Assembly (NCBI RefSeq): GCF_958979055.1
Contig: NC_084894.1
Span: forward strand, 25,327,616-25,391,615
DNA: 64,000 bases
Direction: 5' to 3'
Origin: Alnus glutinosa
Lineage: Eukaryota; Streptophyta; Magnoliopsida; Fagales; Betulaceae
Below, piece by piece: positions 46,833-63,368 of the stretch; the stretch's first letter is position 1; the number at the start of each line of letters is the position of its first letter. The position numbers and the translations under genes were made by a program. Under the pieces are notes generated by a model that was not told the DNA's origin, made no database searches, and saw only the letters and a program-made list of their open reading frames with translations.

Positions 46833-47673
46833 GAGCATCTCCAGCAGTTAGAGTTAAAGTAGTTACTCAAAAAGTACCAATCTCTACTTTAATTACTGTT
46901 TATCTTAAAAATACTTCAACAATAATCATTGTTCCACTCTTCATTTTCTTTAAATAATATTTTTTTATTGTTTTATTTTCTCTCTCTCTCTCTCTCTCCG
47001 ATCACTCTTCCTCGCCTCATCTTTCTCCTCCTCCCCTCTTCTTCGCATGTTCCAGAAGCATCTTCAATTTGCAGATCTCTTCTCTATTTCATTTCATTTC
47101 TTCTTCTTCTTCTCCTTCTTTTCTGATTATTCCCTTGCTTCTATCTTCCTTCTTGGCCGAACAAGGAGAAAATGAGATTGTGAGACTGAGGGAGAGCTGG
47201 GTTCAGCGGGTCAAGCCGATAGCCGGTGAGTCGACTCCGATGGAGCCTGAGACGCGACTTCCGGTGACCTGAGACAATTTTCGGTAGTTGGAACCTAATT
47301 TATGATGTCTAATGGGGGATTTTTTGGTGAAAATTAAGGTGATTTCTTGTGTTTTTATTGTGGATTATTGTGCGAGAACGAAGACGTTGCTGAGGATGGA
47401 GGAAAGTAGAGCAGCGGTGTTGGAGGAGAGGGAAGGGGTTGGTGGTGTTGACCGAGAGGGGCGGAGGAAAGAAGGGCATCAGGACGGAAAGTGACCAAGA
47501 GGGACGGAGAGGGAGAGTGGGAGAGTGAGAAAATATTAATAAATTTTTTTGTAGTAATGAACAGTCTGTTAAGGAAAAATGGTTAAAGTAGCTAATCTGC
47601 TGGAGAATAAAAAAGGTCAAAAATAGTTAAATTTGACTTTTTAGCTTAGATAAAGCATATATTGAAAATGCTC
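46833..47673. mobile_element. TIR element with TAA duplication and captured-looking interior
   Basis: GAGCATCTCCAGCAG at the left end and CTGCTGGAGA (47597-47606) plus AATGCTC at the right end are inverted parts. TAA lies at 46830-46832 and 47674-47676, as in PIF/Harbinger-like elements. The interior has a CT-rich leader-like tract (46980-47000) and a GC-rich part (47160-47500) resembling the start of a plant gene, with no recognised protein. Confidence 0.6.
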
Positions 47674-47699
47674 TAAGAGAATGACACAAAACACGTATT

Positions 47700-47872
47700 G
47701 TCACGATATAATCGCCATCGTATTATCCAATTTTGAATTTATGGCTTGATTAACACATTTGGAGGCTCTAATTTCTAACATGTAATTCGTTCCTAGGATA
47801 TGATGATAAGGACGTCTCACATTATTAAATCATCCATTTATGCAACTTTACCTAAACTTAAGTTCAAATATG

Positions 47873-47909
<37 letters not shown>

Positions 47910-48659
47910 TATACATTTCTCTTTTGACTTTGACCCTCAATGAAAGCGACAGGATTCGGCGACTTATCGCCCCTCGCATCGCCGATCAACACAAAACAAA
48001 CGAACGCCCACTGCCCTCACGCGTCCGCAATTTCAAATCACAGTAACCAAAACACTACAAATTTATCTTAAAAAAACAAAAACTAAAATTGCAAGAGCAT
48101 TCTTACTGGGTTAGGCTATTTTTCATTTTAGGTTAGAAAAGCTAAGCAAAATCGAAAAATGACAAAGGCTATAACAGTCCGAACAACGCATCCACTCGCG
48201 AGGGCGGCTCCAATTGCCGCAAAACGCCGACGCGTCGGGTCTCCATTGGTGGATTGGGTGTCACGCGCCTGGTGAAGAGTCGGCGGCGAGTCGTACGTCT
48301 GGAAGCGAAATGAACCGAGAAAAACAGAAGGAATAAAAAGTGTGCAGAGGAAAATTCAGGGAGCAGAGAATGATGAGCTGGTGAGAGAAAGTGTGAGAAA
48401 CGGAAAAACAAATTATTAAAACCTCTCAGATCCAAAAAGTTTACTTCTTTTTTTCTTTTCTCTTTTCTCTCACTTTCTCGCTGCCCAAACAACCAAACAA
48501 ATCTTTCTCTTTCTCTTGCTTTTATTTTTTTATATATCTCTCTCATTTTCCCAGCCTATCCTCATCTCTCATCTCTAAGAAAGTGATAGAAAGAGAAGAG
48601 AGAGGGAGAGAGAGAGAGAGATCAGTTACGTATTGACTTTTCTCGGTGTAGGATTTCCA
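47700..48659 (+). promoter_or_regulatory. BSK5-like promoter region and 5'UTR
   Basis: AT-rich to 47930 with a (TA)n run near 47880-47902. GC rises at 47940-48300, and CT tracts at 48440-48545 and a (GA)n run at 48597-48621 fit a leader. The ATG at 48660 follows TCTCGGTGTAGGATTTCCA. The initiation site is not fixed. Confidence 0.4.
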
Positions 48660-53138
<4,479 letters not shown>

Positions 53139-54467
53139 AATTGTATAGCATTTTTTTTTCTTCTTTCATTAGAGAAAAAAAAAAGGAAAAAAAAAAAAAA
53201 AAAAGAGTATAGAAAAATACTCCTTGTATCTATCTTTGTGCATTTCTTCTTTGGCATATGAGTTTCTGCAGCACCTGAGGTGTTTATTCTCATTTATGTG
53301 TTGATGTTGATCAATGTTTTTAATTATCGCAAAATATTAATTTGCTTCTGTACTTCAAAATTGGTCACATTTCTAAGTTATCATCTGCTGTATTCAGATG
53401 TTGATGATAACAATGAGAAGTTAAGTTTGCATTTCAGTCTAGATTTTCATATTGAGCTGATTTTAGTAGAGATGAACCACAAACTTAGTTGTGCAGAATT
53501 CAGCAACCATGGATATCCATATAACCCTTTTCACGCCCCCTGTGGTTGAAGGTATCTTTCTTTTCTTTTCTTTTCTTTTTCTTTTGTAACTGCCAATAAA
53601 CAACAGCAGCATAAACAATTCGAGATGTAAAAGAAGTATTACAAATAATGAAGATTTTCCAACTCGTAACATTATATACTACAATTTATTCCACAATATC
53701 GACATGACAATCTCAATCAACACTTTTATTTTTTAACATTGAATGATGAAATGATTGGTTGAGACTGTCATGTCAGTATGAGATAATTGTAAGATAAAAA
53801 TATGATTCTTAACATTATTCTTTTCTAATTATTTATACCATATTCTTATTCTACAATATTGACATGTCAGTTCTAATTAAATCTTAAATTATTATTATTA
53901 TTTTGTTTTTAACAAAGACTTATGAAACTTTTTATTATTTTATTATTATTATGTAATTGGCTCGAAGGTGAGGGAGAATGGGATATTCAAACTCATGACT
54001 TCTACTGTATGAGACATGATCAACCTCATTAAGTTACCCCTTGGGGTTTGGGACTGATCAAACTGACGCAACATTATAAAATAATTGTAAGATAAATGTG
54101 AATTAGAATTACTCTACTATAAAATAAAGGGGTATAGTATTATTAGTATATCCTCGGACACCTAACTAGATAAGTATGTATATCACCATATATAATATTG
54201 ATGAATATTCATGTCAACCCATATCCATTTATTTGTAAATTTGGCACTCATACAAATTAATAATGTCGAGGAACCAAATTTAAACTGGTGAAGAATAATT
54301 TCTCATCAATGAACAGCAAACACTTTTTCAGACTAGAAACTAGGGGTAGCATAACTTCAAAATGCCACTATTTTTTTCCCCTTTCAAACGACAAAATGGT
54401 ATCACCTCATAAAGTACAAACAAAATGACAAAAGAAAGTAATAATTCCAGTCTCCACCTTCTTAGTT
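53139..54467. other. Spacer between BSK and TIM10 (convergent 3' ends)
   Basis: BSK 3'UTR to about 53600, AT-rich DNA, and at about 53950-54050 a minus-strand SINE-like copy (CCAAGGGGTAACTTAATGAG, then CATGAGTTTGAATATCCCA) resembling 2662-2772. No other gene was seen. Confidence 0.5.
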
Positions 54468-57458
54468 TCACATTGGAGGCCTACCCGAACCAAGCAGCTG
54501 GCCAACAAGATTAGTCACCTGGAAAATAAACAAAGGAGCTTGCTTTGATTTCTATCACATGATGGCCATCTCCATTCAGTTATAGGTGAAGATGATAAAA
54601 AGAGTCGAGGGAATCTAATACAAGCAGTTTCACATTTAATAGAAAAAAAGAGAATTAAACAATCACAAGTTTATACTTCATGAAGTACCATACACCATGC
54701 CTGAATATGATTGACAACTTACATGCCAATATTTTGAAACACAACGATCAATGCAACTATTTTCTCCCATATTTAGTTCAGACTCCTTGTACCTGAAAAA
54801 AATGAAGATGGTATATTAATATTGCCCCATTTGAAACGTTCTTTTTTTGGGGTACAAGAATATCGAGTGAGTAGTTTCTGGAATTCATTAATTTAGAAAA
54901 ATGGCAGTGAACCTTCTAAGAAATTAACAAGATTCTCTGAAGGTGAACTCAAAATCTACTTTAAAAGGTTCATGTAAATTGTAAAACAATTTTTCCTTTT
55001 TTTTTTTTTTGGGAAAAAATGCAAAATCAGTTTATGTGGTTGTGATTTGCAATAAGCTCCTTGTGATGTAAAAATATTCTGAGAGCTCCCTATAGTATGC
55101 AAAAATAACAAAAAGGTCCCTGTATGCAACTTCTGTCTAGTTTTTTTGATAAAAACCGTCAAATAACAAACATGTCTTACGGGTGACACATGTCATAATT
55201 CGATTGGTGTTAACGTAGCATTTGACGGTTATCGTAAAAAAAGTAGACGAAAGTTGAGAGTAGGGACCTATTTGTTATTTTGCGTACCACTGGAAACTTT
55301 CAGAATATTTTTATACCACATGGACAAATTGGTGCAACCATAGGGACTGATTTTGCATTTTCCCCCTTTATTTTTTGGTAAGCGTAAATTGTAGGAAACA
55401 AGATGAACACAAATTCTTGTACCTTTTCTCGACGCACTTATTAAAACATGTGTGCGTAAGCCTGAATCATCAAAAACAGAGGAAAAGGAAGCAGGTTAAC
55501 CTCAAGAAATTTTTTATCACAAGTGGAAACTCATAAGTAATGCCTTTCTTTTGCCAAACACATGTATCACCACAAGACATCCTCAACCACATCAGTCCAA
55601 TTCAATGATTCAAATCCATGATAACTACACTTAACATAACAAAAATTAGATTATATTCTTCTACAACCAAAAAGAAACTTCAGATAGACTGAACCCTGAG
55701 GCAAAGCCATACAATCAAGCATCTGATGAAGGAGTACCTTTATCATAAATAAACCTAGTTAAAGTGTTTATAGATTGGATTTTTTTGAATTAACCAGTTA
55801 ACTTTTTTAAGTAGAATATACACCAAATTTGTAATTTATAAAGATGTCTTTCCTTTCTTTATTGAACTCAGGCCATAAATCTACTTTCTTCATCCTGCAA
55901 GAGTATGTATGAACCGATTCTTGAACAAAGTTAAATAGGCACTTCAACAGGGGCTATTTGTCAAGAACTAAATGTAATTTGACTATTACTTTCAACCCTC
56001 CATATTGCAACTAAGTCTAAATCCAGTGACCAGCAAAAGCCCTTTTTTCCATGAGATGTTTCCAAACACACTGAAATTGAGTAATTTGCATCACTGGGAA
56101 AGCGGACTGTCATACACATGCATCCATGGTTAACCAAATTAGGATGCAGGTGCTTTATCAAGCGTGGTACACCCAATATCTCATTAACAAAGAAAAAAAT
56201 ACAAAAGAACACTCTTCGTATGGTTATAGAAAACTGACAATAAGACAAGAGAATGGAAAAAAGAAAAATATGTTTTGTAGCTTATGTCTTGCACAGAAAC
56301 TCATAAAGCATAGCCACGAGTAGCCCATAACAGCTTAGCTCTGCAAACTAATACAATGGTAAATCCAATAAGCATTCACAAAGTCATCAAGCATAGGTCA
56401 TATCATGTTGTAGAAAACCCTCTTATGAAAAAAACAAAATTCTAATATAGTAGAACATATAAATGGTAGAAAACCTACTTGTTGAACAACTCGACCCTGT
56501 ACTCCATCTCCTTCTCCGCCATTCCAAAGATCTGCACAATCACCATAACCAAAATCCATAAGCTTCTGTAACGGGTCTAATAATAGCTAGTGTACTTATT
56601 AAAAAAAAAAAAAAATACAAATATAGTGTGTTTGGCAAGTGTGTATTTTGTAATGGAAAATGTTAGATTTACAACACCAATACAACAACTGTACAACAAT
56701 CCCTCATATGAGGGTGGGTCCCACATACTGGGGCCCACCCTTATGTGAGGGGTTGTTGTATTGGTGTTGTACAAGAATCAAATCCCTTTTGTAATTGAGT
56801 TGTATGTTTTGTAAATGGGCCTGATTCCATTAATGGGCTGTGTTGTTAGATGTTAGTAGTATAGAAGGCCCACATGAGGAAATGTGGATATAGTCCAAGA
56901 ACCTTAGAATCATTTGGTGTTTTTCTTGGAGGCAAGCTGCCCTCAAAACAGCCCATTTGTTTTTTCCCGAAATTTTCCATCAATACAAATTACCAATTTC
57001 ATTCGATTTTCAATTTCAATTCATCATTGCCATAAATATAATCACAGAAAATTACATCAGAAACAATCGGATCTTTACAGCTTCCAATCAAAAATTCAAA
57101 ACCCAACAAAATGTTCAACCATTGCTAATAACCACATTAACCATTACCCTAAATCGACAAAGATCAATACCCCAAACACAAAACAGATGACAGAGTTAAA
57201 ATCATCAGCTCCGAGGTTTGCACATCGACTACGGTAAATGGGACCAAATCGGCACTTCCAATTTTATTTTTTTAAAAAAACCAAATACACAAACATTTGA
57301 AACATTCATTTCAGAGGAAAACTGAAATGCCAAGCACACACACACACGAAAAAAATAAAAAATAAAAAATACTACTTTTGAATAACAAAATAGCGAAAAC
57401 TAAAGGTACCCACTTGTTCTTTCTCCAAACCCGACGGAGCAGCATTACTGGCAGCCAT
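54468..57458 (-). CDS. TIM10: Mitochondrial import inner membrane translocase subunit TIM10
   Basis: This small intermembrane-space chaperone, in the TIM9-TIM10 hexamer, escorts hydrophobic carrier proteins to the inner membrane. Five coding exons on the minus strand keep frame: 57458-57414, 56531-56479, 55461-55423, 54792-54723, 54518-54468 (85 residues, the usual size). The protein starts MAASNAAPSGLEKEQ and includes FGMAEKEMEYRVELFNKL, the twin CX3C motifs CFNKC (about 38-42) and CIDRC (about 63-67), KRYKESELNMGENS between them, and ends VGQLLGSGRPPM. The cysteines form the intramolecular disulfides of small TIM proteins. There is no presequence, as expected for this class. A 5'UTR intron is likely (57620-57465, AGA|GTAAGT to TTTCAG|GGTCTA). 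Introns carry palindromic MITEs at 55010 and 56670. Confidence 0.95.
55010..55365. mobile_element. Long inverted-repeat element in TIM10 intron 3
   Basis: GGGAAAAAATGCAAAATCAG is mirrored by TGATTTTGCATTTTCCCCC. Farther in, AACAAAAAGGTCCCTGTATG pairs with a diverged TAGGGACCTATTTGTTATTT, and AACCGTCAAATAAC with TTGACGGTTATCG. The layout resembles the MULE-like MITEs at 14648 and 58490. It lies in T-rich sequence, so the target duplication is unclear. Confidence 0.7.
56670..56773. mobile_element. Compact hairpin MITE in TIM10 intron 1
   Basis: ACAACACCAATACAACAACT and CCTCATATGAGGGTGGGTCC are mirrored by GGGCCCACCCTTATGTGAGG and GTTGTTGTATTGGTGTTGT. Confidence 0.8.
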
Positions 57459-57859
57459 TAGACCCTGAAACAACAAAGAGAGTCGCATAAGCTCTCTTAA
57501 CTTCAAGAACCCAATTACATGCCAACGATAATTGTGTATAACTAACATTATTCAAAAGTAATTAACATATTAAAAACACTAATTTTAGAACAAAAGCTTC
57601 GACGGTTCAAATAAACTTACTCTGTGAGGTGGAAACTAAGGTGCTCTGATTGGAAGCTCTCTGTTTAGGGTTTTAGGGGTTCGATGCGAGTAAAAGCTGA
57701 AAAATGAAAACCCTAGATTTATTTGTGTGTGTGAGAGTGTGATGAAGTATATGCGAATTAGGGGTTTTAGACTTGGTCTACAGTGTGAATGAGATAGACG
57801 ACTCAAAAGGTATGAGCGTTGATGATGTCACCGATCTTTTAGCACATGCATTAAGAAAA

Positions 57860-58236
57860 GAGAAATGATCCCTACACTCATTTCTCACAACAGCTCCACA
57901 ACAAGCTGATATGGCTGGTAATATTTTATTATTTTTTTACAAAAAGAAAAGAAAAAAAAAAAAAAAAATATTACCAGCCACATCAGCTTGTTGTGGGTCT
58001 GTTGTGAGAAATGAGTGTATGGATTATTTCTCTTAAGAAAAAGAGAAACAATCAGAGAAATGATCCCTACACTCATTTCTCACAACAGCTCCACAACAAG
58101 CTGACGTGGCTGGTAATATTTTATTATTTTTTTACAAAAAGAAATGAAAACAAAACAAAAAAAATAATAAAATATTACCAACCACGTCAGCTTGTTGTGG
58201 GGTTGTTGTGATAAATGAGTGTATGGATAATTTCTC
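57860..58236. mobile_element. Hairpin MITE, copies 2 and 3, side by side
   Basis: Copies at 57860-58032 and 58055-58236 both start GAGAAATGATCCCTACACTC and end in its complement, 22 bp apart. They belong to the same family as 35494-35675 and lie in the same orientation between the divergent TIM10 and RPAC2 genes. Confidence 0.85.
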
Positions 58237-58489
58237 AAACAATAAAGGTATCAAATATTTTAATAAGAAATTGTTACCGAGATGACGCGGAACTTATTTA
58301 TTAGAATATGTAGTATTTTTTTTATTAATTATTTTGATTATTTTTAATGAAAAAGCTCAACATTATCTTTGTACTAATTTCTTAATAAAAGATTTGGTAC
58401 TCCTAACATTTCTAAAAATTTAATTATTTTCAAATCATAATCAATACGAGGCAAAAAAAAAAAAAAAAATCTATTGGCTCTAATTTTTA

Positions 58490-58984
58490 GGGATAATTGC
58501 ATCATTAGTCTTTGTGATATGCTCTAATTATTTTTCACTCCCTATAGTTTAAAAAATTCATGAAAGGTCCTTATATTAAGCAATAATTACAAACCGATCC
58601 CTAAAGTCAAATTCCGTTAAAATTTTTGACAGATTCTATTAAATGCCACGTAAGCGTCACGTCAGACTAATAAGAATGCTACACGTATTCATCTTAATAA
58701 AAAAAATATTAAAAAATAAATAAATAAACTTATTTTTTTAAAAAAAAAAATAAAAAAAGCAAGGGGTGTGGGGGTGGCCTTCGGGCCACCCCCAGGCCTG
58801 ACGTGTCGCATTCTTATTGGTCTGAAGTGGTATTTAACAGAATTTGTCAAAAAATTTAACGGAATTTGACTACAGGGATCGATTGTAATTATTGCTTAGC
58901 ACAAGAACTTCCCATAAACTTTTTAAATCATAGAGAGTGAAAATAATTATGGCATATTACAAAGACCAATAGTACAAATTTCCC
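58490..58984. mobile_element. Mutator-like MITE with perfect 9-bp target duplication
   Basis: TAATTTTTA flanks it at 58481-58489 and 58985-58993. Ends are GGGATAATTGCATCATTAGT and the complement GGGAAATTTGTACTATTGGT. The arms include CACGTCAGACTAATAAGAAT and its complement. The centre (58760-58800) is GC-rich GGGGGTGGCC. Same family as 14648 and 19439. Confidence 0.85.
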
Positions 58985-58993
58985 TAATTTTTA

Positions 58994-59868
58994 TAAAAAA
59001 TATACTACGAGTGTTTAATTAAAAATTAACATTAAGATTTTAAAAATCTAATAGTAGATTTCCTATAAAAACGAGAGGGAAAAAAAAAACTGACAAATTA
59101 TCAAATAATACTTTTTTGGAGTAATGACAGATTTTTTTTTTCTTTTAAACTAAATTGAAGGATTTTTTTTTTTAATTCAATTTATAAAATTAACATCTAC
59201 CCTTTAAGCATATGAAAAGCTTCGAGACAATCTTTGCTGGAATCAATTTAGAAAATATATTAGGGAGAATTCCAATTATTGTTTTACTAGAATCAATTTT
59301 CACCATTTATTTTTACAATAACAAAAAAAACGTGATTTTTTCACATGTGACAAGCCAAAGCCGGAAGAGAAACGTGTAATTGGTTGATATGTTTGGCCCG
59401 GGAAAGATATTTGGGTGTGAGCTAGATATACCTAAGACTAACCGTGGGAGAGAAGTTAGGTTTTAGGATTCAAGTCCACCCCTCTTCAAAGTAACGGCTT
59501 TTCTGTGAGGGTCTCCTCTATAGACTTCGACACATTTTATTTTATTTTTCGGATCGAAACTTCGACGAATTTTTGTAGGCAAACTACGTGAGTAGAGGAA
59601 TCGGTGGGCTATAGACTGGTAAGCGCAAACACATACACGCGCGCACTCAAACACTCTCTCTCTTCACCTTTGAAAGAGAAATTCTTTTCATTTAGGTAAT
59701 GAAAAGAATCGATTTTGAACTATGGTTTTGTAAAAATCAGTTGCAGAGTTGTTTATAAACTCATTGGATTGTGATTGTTTGTGATAATTATCTATATGAT
59801 TTTTTTTTCTTCCTATTTTCTCGTGTCTTTTTGGGTTTATAGTGGTTTGCGGAGAGTTATTGAAGAAG
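58994..59868 (+). promoter_or_regulatory. RPAC2 upstream region, 5'UTR and 5'UTR intron
   Basis: AT-rich to about 59330. A CT-rich leader appears near 59640-59690. A probable 5'UTR intron runs 59696-59842 (TTTAG|GTAATG to TTTATAG|TGGTTT), a common plant arrangement. No other gene was seen. Confidence 0.45.
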
Positions 59869-62800
59869 ATGGAGCATGGGTCTCACTCAGACAACAGTAA
59901 ATCAACGTTTTCTTTGGTTGATGAGGATCACACGCTTGCAAACGCAGTCAGATTCACCTTGAACCAAGAGTCAGTGCTCTCTCTCTCTCTCTCTCTCTGA
60001 TTCTTCCATACAAAAAAATATTTGTTTTTCATTATTATGTTCTAATTTTGTTTAACGTCTCTGCTTTATTTACATTCACTGTCAATTATTTGTTGTATCC
60101 TAATCTATTTTTTCCTGGGTATGTGTAAAGATGGCATTTTGAGCTTTATTTCATATCTAATCCTGCCAGTGGGTCTCAAATATGATTATTTAGAGGCAAA
60201 AACAAAATGCTTATCTGAATCTTGAGCTAGCAATGGAGTTTATTTATAGTCCCAAATAGTGCTGCACAGTATGGAACCTTTTGTGCTTAGTAATCTAAGC
60301 ATGTCATGCATATTGGGATGTATGTTATAGAGCTAAAAGCCTTTTATGGCTTGTGGGTTCATGTGCTGTGCTTCTCAATTAGATGTCAAAGTTTTGCATC
60401 TGTTTTTGGATTATTTGTTTACTTAGGATTTTTATCTAAGCACGTCATAATGTCCTCTTGCAGTCCAAGGGTTTCGTTCTGCGGGTATAGCATTCCTCAT
60501 CCTTCAGAGAATCGAGTTAATATTAGAGTCCAAACGACAGGTAAGATATATGCACACTCTTATCTCTAGCAACACAGTGGTCATCTTAAATAGTGTTGTC
60601 TGGCAAATATACTTCTTAATATCTCGGCCTAGTGGTTATGATGGTGATAGATGTATGCGTCCTGCTACTGATTTCTTCTACTAATGCAACATCCGGTTTT
60701 TACTAGTTGCTCCCACTTCCGAATAATTCTGAAGGGGTATCGTTCTGCAGGGCATATGTTATTCTCTTATCATAGATATGATCCTGGCATAAATATGTAC
60801 ATTTAATGCACTCATTTTCTAGTGTGCTCCAAAAACTTTATAATCTTATTTTGGTAAATACCTTGTAAACCTATAATATCAAAAAGGGATAATTACACTT
60901 TACCCTCTTGATTTATCCACGGGGTGGCGATTTAGCCCCCAATGTACCAAAATTGTTAAATGACCCTCCTGAACTTACCAACGTGTGGCAAAATTTACCT
61001 CCCGTCCAGTCGCCTGTCTATTTGGACGGAAAGTCGGTCACGTGTGTTGCACATGACCGTTTAAGACATATCCCCTCCCCAAAATACCCACACCTCATCC
61101 GGCATTTGTACCCCGTGCATGCCTTAGACTTTTTGAAATGATATTCAAGCTGTTACATGGCTTCTTCAGCTCATCTTTGCCTCACCGTCCTCATTCATCT
61201 TGGCACAATACTCGAATAAACTCCCATCGAAACAGCACCTCACGGCTTCTTTAGACAGCATGCCTTCCTCTTCCCTGGTGAGTACATACAGAATTCCCCA
61301 CTTCATCTTTGATGCAACCCTTCAATTCACAACCATACCTGTTAGTTAGCGTGAGCATCCCCACAAGAGCGAGCGAGCGCGTGAGCATAAAGTTCTATAT
61401 ATAGAAGATGGCAAAATGATTAACGAGCACCCAAAGATGTCAAATGCATCTCGATTCGCCTGTGTCATGTCCCACAGCTCTCCAAGCGTCAACTTGTCTG
61501 GAACTGTACGAGCATATTTATTGAACATGTTTTCCAGTCTCCAAATTCACCGGCACATACCTGCAATTTCGTGGAACAACAACCATGGAGTTCAATGAAG
61601 CCGTGGGAACATGGTTGCATGCTCTGTTAACCTCTGTTTTACTCAACTGAAACAGAGGATTTGATGGAGCGTTTTTTTGGTGTGATATTGGAATCCCTGA
61701 TGTTCGTTTCTGATGATACGCGCAAGCTAGCAAGAAACTAAACACAAACTAAGCTGTCATAAAATCTGTGTCACATGCCTTAGCACCCGTGGCAAATAAG
61801 TCACCGGACCGAACACAAACCCAGCTAGTGCCAGATACCAGAACCAGTTCAGCAACATCGAGCAAAGAGAAAAAAAAATCTGATTTATATATGCACAACT
61901 CTATATTTTATCTGGAAACAATTGCCAACATGAATTTGTAACCATCTATGTGTTTCTCTCTACCCACCCTTTTGTCAGACCATTGGAGGCTTTCAGGAAC
62001 AGTTTGACCTCTTATGCATTAACAAGCCATACAGTTATCTATGAAAAGAAGCCTACTTCCTGATCACCCTCTCACATAACTAAAGTAGTGATCAAAACTC
62101 CCAAGTTTCTGAGATACAATTGAAAGATGAAGGTAAACACATGCTAGTCCATTCTCTGTTATCCTTGGGATCGATCGAGAACAAACTTTCTCCATATTCT
62201 ACACGTTAATTTTCATGTACTCTGCTTCTTGCAATTACTAGGTTGGATGCATCGTAAATTCCGCCAAAATAGTTGCGACCCCCTCAAGAGTTTTGTCACT
62301 GGTACGAGTACATGTGCCACCCACATCTTTTTGATAACATCTTCCAGTTGTAAGCTTCAATCACCTAAATGATACCCATCAAATTAGGTTGCAGCAGAGA
62401 CCAAAACAAGGGATGTCCAAAAGAGAAAGCCATTATATGATTTTCGCAACTGCACTGCTGATTACCATTTGTCCAAGCTTCTCCCAAGCTTTACCCAAGC
62501 TTCTCATCCTCTGCTCTCTCCTTGTGTTCGTTCAATTGGGTCCGCGTGTTCAAGCTCAGCTTGAGGAGTCCAGCTTGAAGCTGATGACTGGCGCGTTTGA
62601 GTGGCCGAAGACAATCTTGTCGTTGTACGACGATGAGTATGGCAGTGAGGGAAAAGAGGACAACAACATGGATGGTGGGTAGTCAGGGTGTAGGTCTTTG
62701 TTTTGGCATATGCGGTGGAATGGGCATGTGCGGGGTATAAAGGCTGATGTGGGGGGGGGGCATTTTGGGGAAGGAATATGTCTTAAACAGTCACGTGCAA

Positions 62801-63368
62801 CGCACATGACCGACTTTTCGTCCAAACGGACAGGCGACTGGACAGAAGGTAAATTTTGCCACACGTTGGCAAGTTCGGGAGGGTCATCTAACAATTTTGG
62901 TACATTGGGGGGTAAATCACCACTCCGTGGATAAATCAGGGGGGTAAAGTGTAATTATTCCAATCAAAAATCATGATATGCAATATATGAACACAAATTT
63001 ATGCAATTCGAAGTAGTTGGAATCAGAGCTTTGTAGGGTGTTTGCATGTTCTCTCTCTTGTAAACTATCTTGCAATTACATACTGAAGAAAATGATGAGA
63101 GCAAAATATTTGCCGTTACTTGTGATGATATTCTTTCCTATATATTCCTGTCAAGAATTCAGTCTTAAGGTGACTTATGGTGGCTATGCACCTGATGTGA
63201 ATTTGGAAAATATTTTGGTTCTTGCAATGGAAATTTACAGGTGCTCCAGCACAAGGGGTATTGAAAGATGCATGCCAGGATCTAATGATAATGTGCCAGC
63301 ATGTGAGAAGCACCTTTGACAAGGCTGTTGCTGATTACAAAATGAGAAACCCCGAGGGATGCAAATAG
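59869..63368 (+). CDS. RPAC2: DNA-directed RNA polymerases I and III subunit RPAC2 (AC19)
   Basis: This small subunit pairs with AC40 to form the alpha-like assembly platform shared by RNA polymerases I and III, in the nucleus. Three coding exons keep frame: 59869-59969, 60464-60540, 63241-63368 (101 residues). Junctions are CCAAGA|GTCAGT, CTTGCAG|TCCAAG, CGACAG|GTAAGA and TTTACAG|GTGCTC. The protein begins MEHGSHSDNSKSTFSLVDED. HTLANAVRFTLNQDPRVSF and CGYSIPHPSENRVNIRVQTT match the RNA_pol_L domain of RPAC2 rather than RPB11. The helix QDLMIMCQHVRSTFDKAVAD completes the dimerisation fold. It is slightly shorter than the Arabidopsis protein as remembered, because the charged C-terminal tail is short (KMRNPEGCK). 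Intron 2 (2.7 kb) contains a 2.1-kb transposon. Confidence 0.94.
60886..62961 (-). mobile_element. Pack-MULE-like element in RPAC2 intron 2
   Basis: Inverted arms of about 220 bp: GGGATAATTACACTTTACCC at the left and GGGTAAAGTGTAATTATTCC at the right. The arms also share CCAACGTGTGGCAAAATTTA, CAGTCGCCTGTC and GTCATGTGCG-type sequence in opposite orientation. TATCAAAAA (60877-60885) and AATCAAAAA (62962-62970) form a 9-bp duplication with one mismatch. Between the arms is about 1.6 kb of gene-like DNA rather than transposase, including a caleosin 3' part. Long TIRs, 9-bp duplication and host-gene cargo are the hallmarks of Pack-MULEs. Confidence 0.8.
61144..61580 (-). pseudogene. Captured caleosin (peroxygenase) 3' fragment
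   Basis: On the minus strand the sequence encodes RYVPVNLE, then after an apparent 7-base insertion NMFNKYARTVPDKLTLGELW and DMTQANRDAFDIFG. After a GT/AG-like intron it continues ASKMKWGILYVLTREEEGML, SKEAVRCCFDGSLFEYCAK and NEDGEAKMS to a stop near 61147. This is the C-terminal half of plant caleosin, a Ca-binding haem peroxygenase of lipid droplets. The EF-hand and membrane segment were not found, and the frame is broken, so it is a fragment rather than a working gene. The retained intron suggests a DNA-level capture. Confidence 0.85.

Noticed and set aside
61144-61580. Functional caleosin gene
   Set aside because: Only the C-terminal half is present, with a frameshift. The EF-hand and membrane hairpin are missing and the piece lies between transposon arms.
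63017-63319. 100-codon frame crossing into RPAC2 exon 3
   Set aside because: It uses another frame than the conserved RPAC2 helix. The part before 63241 is intron.
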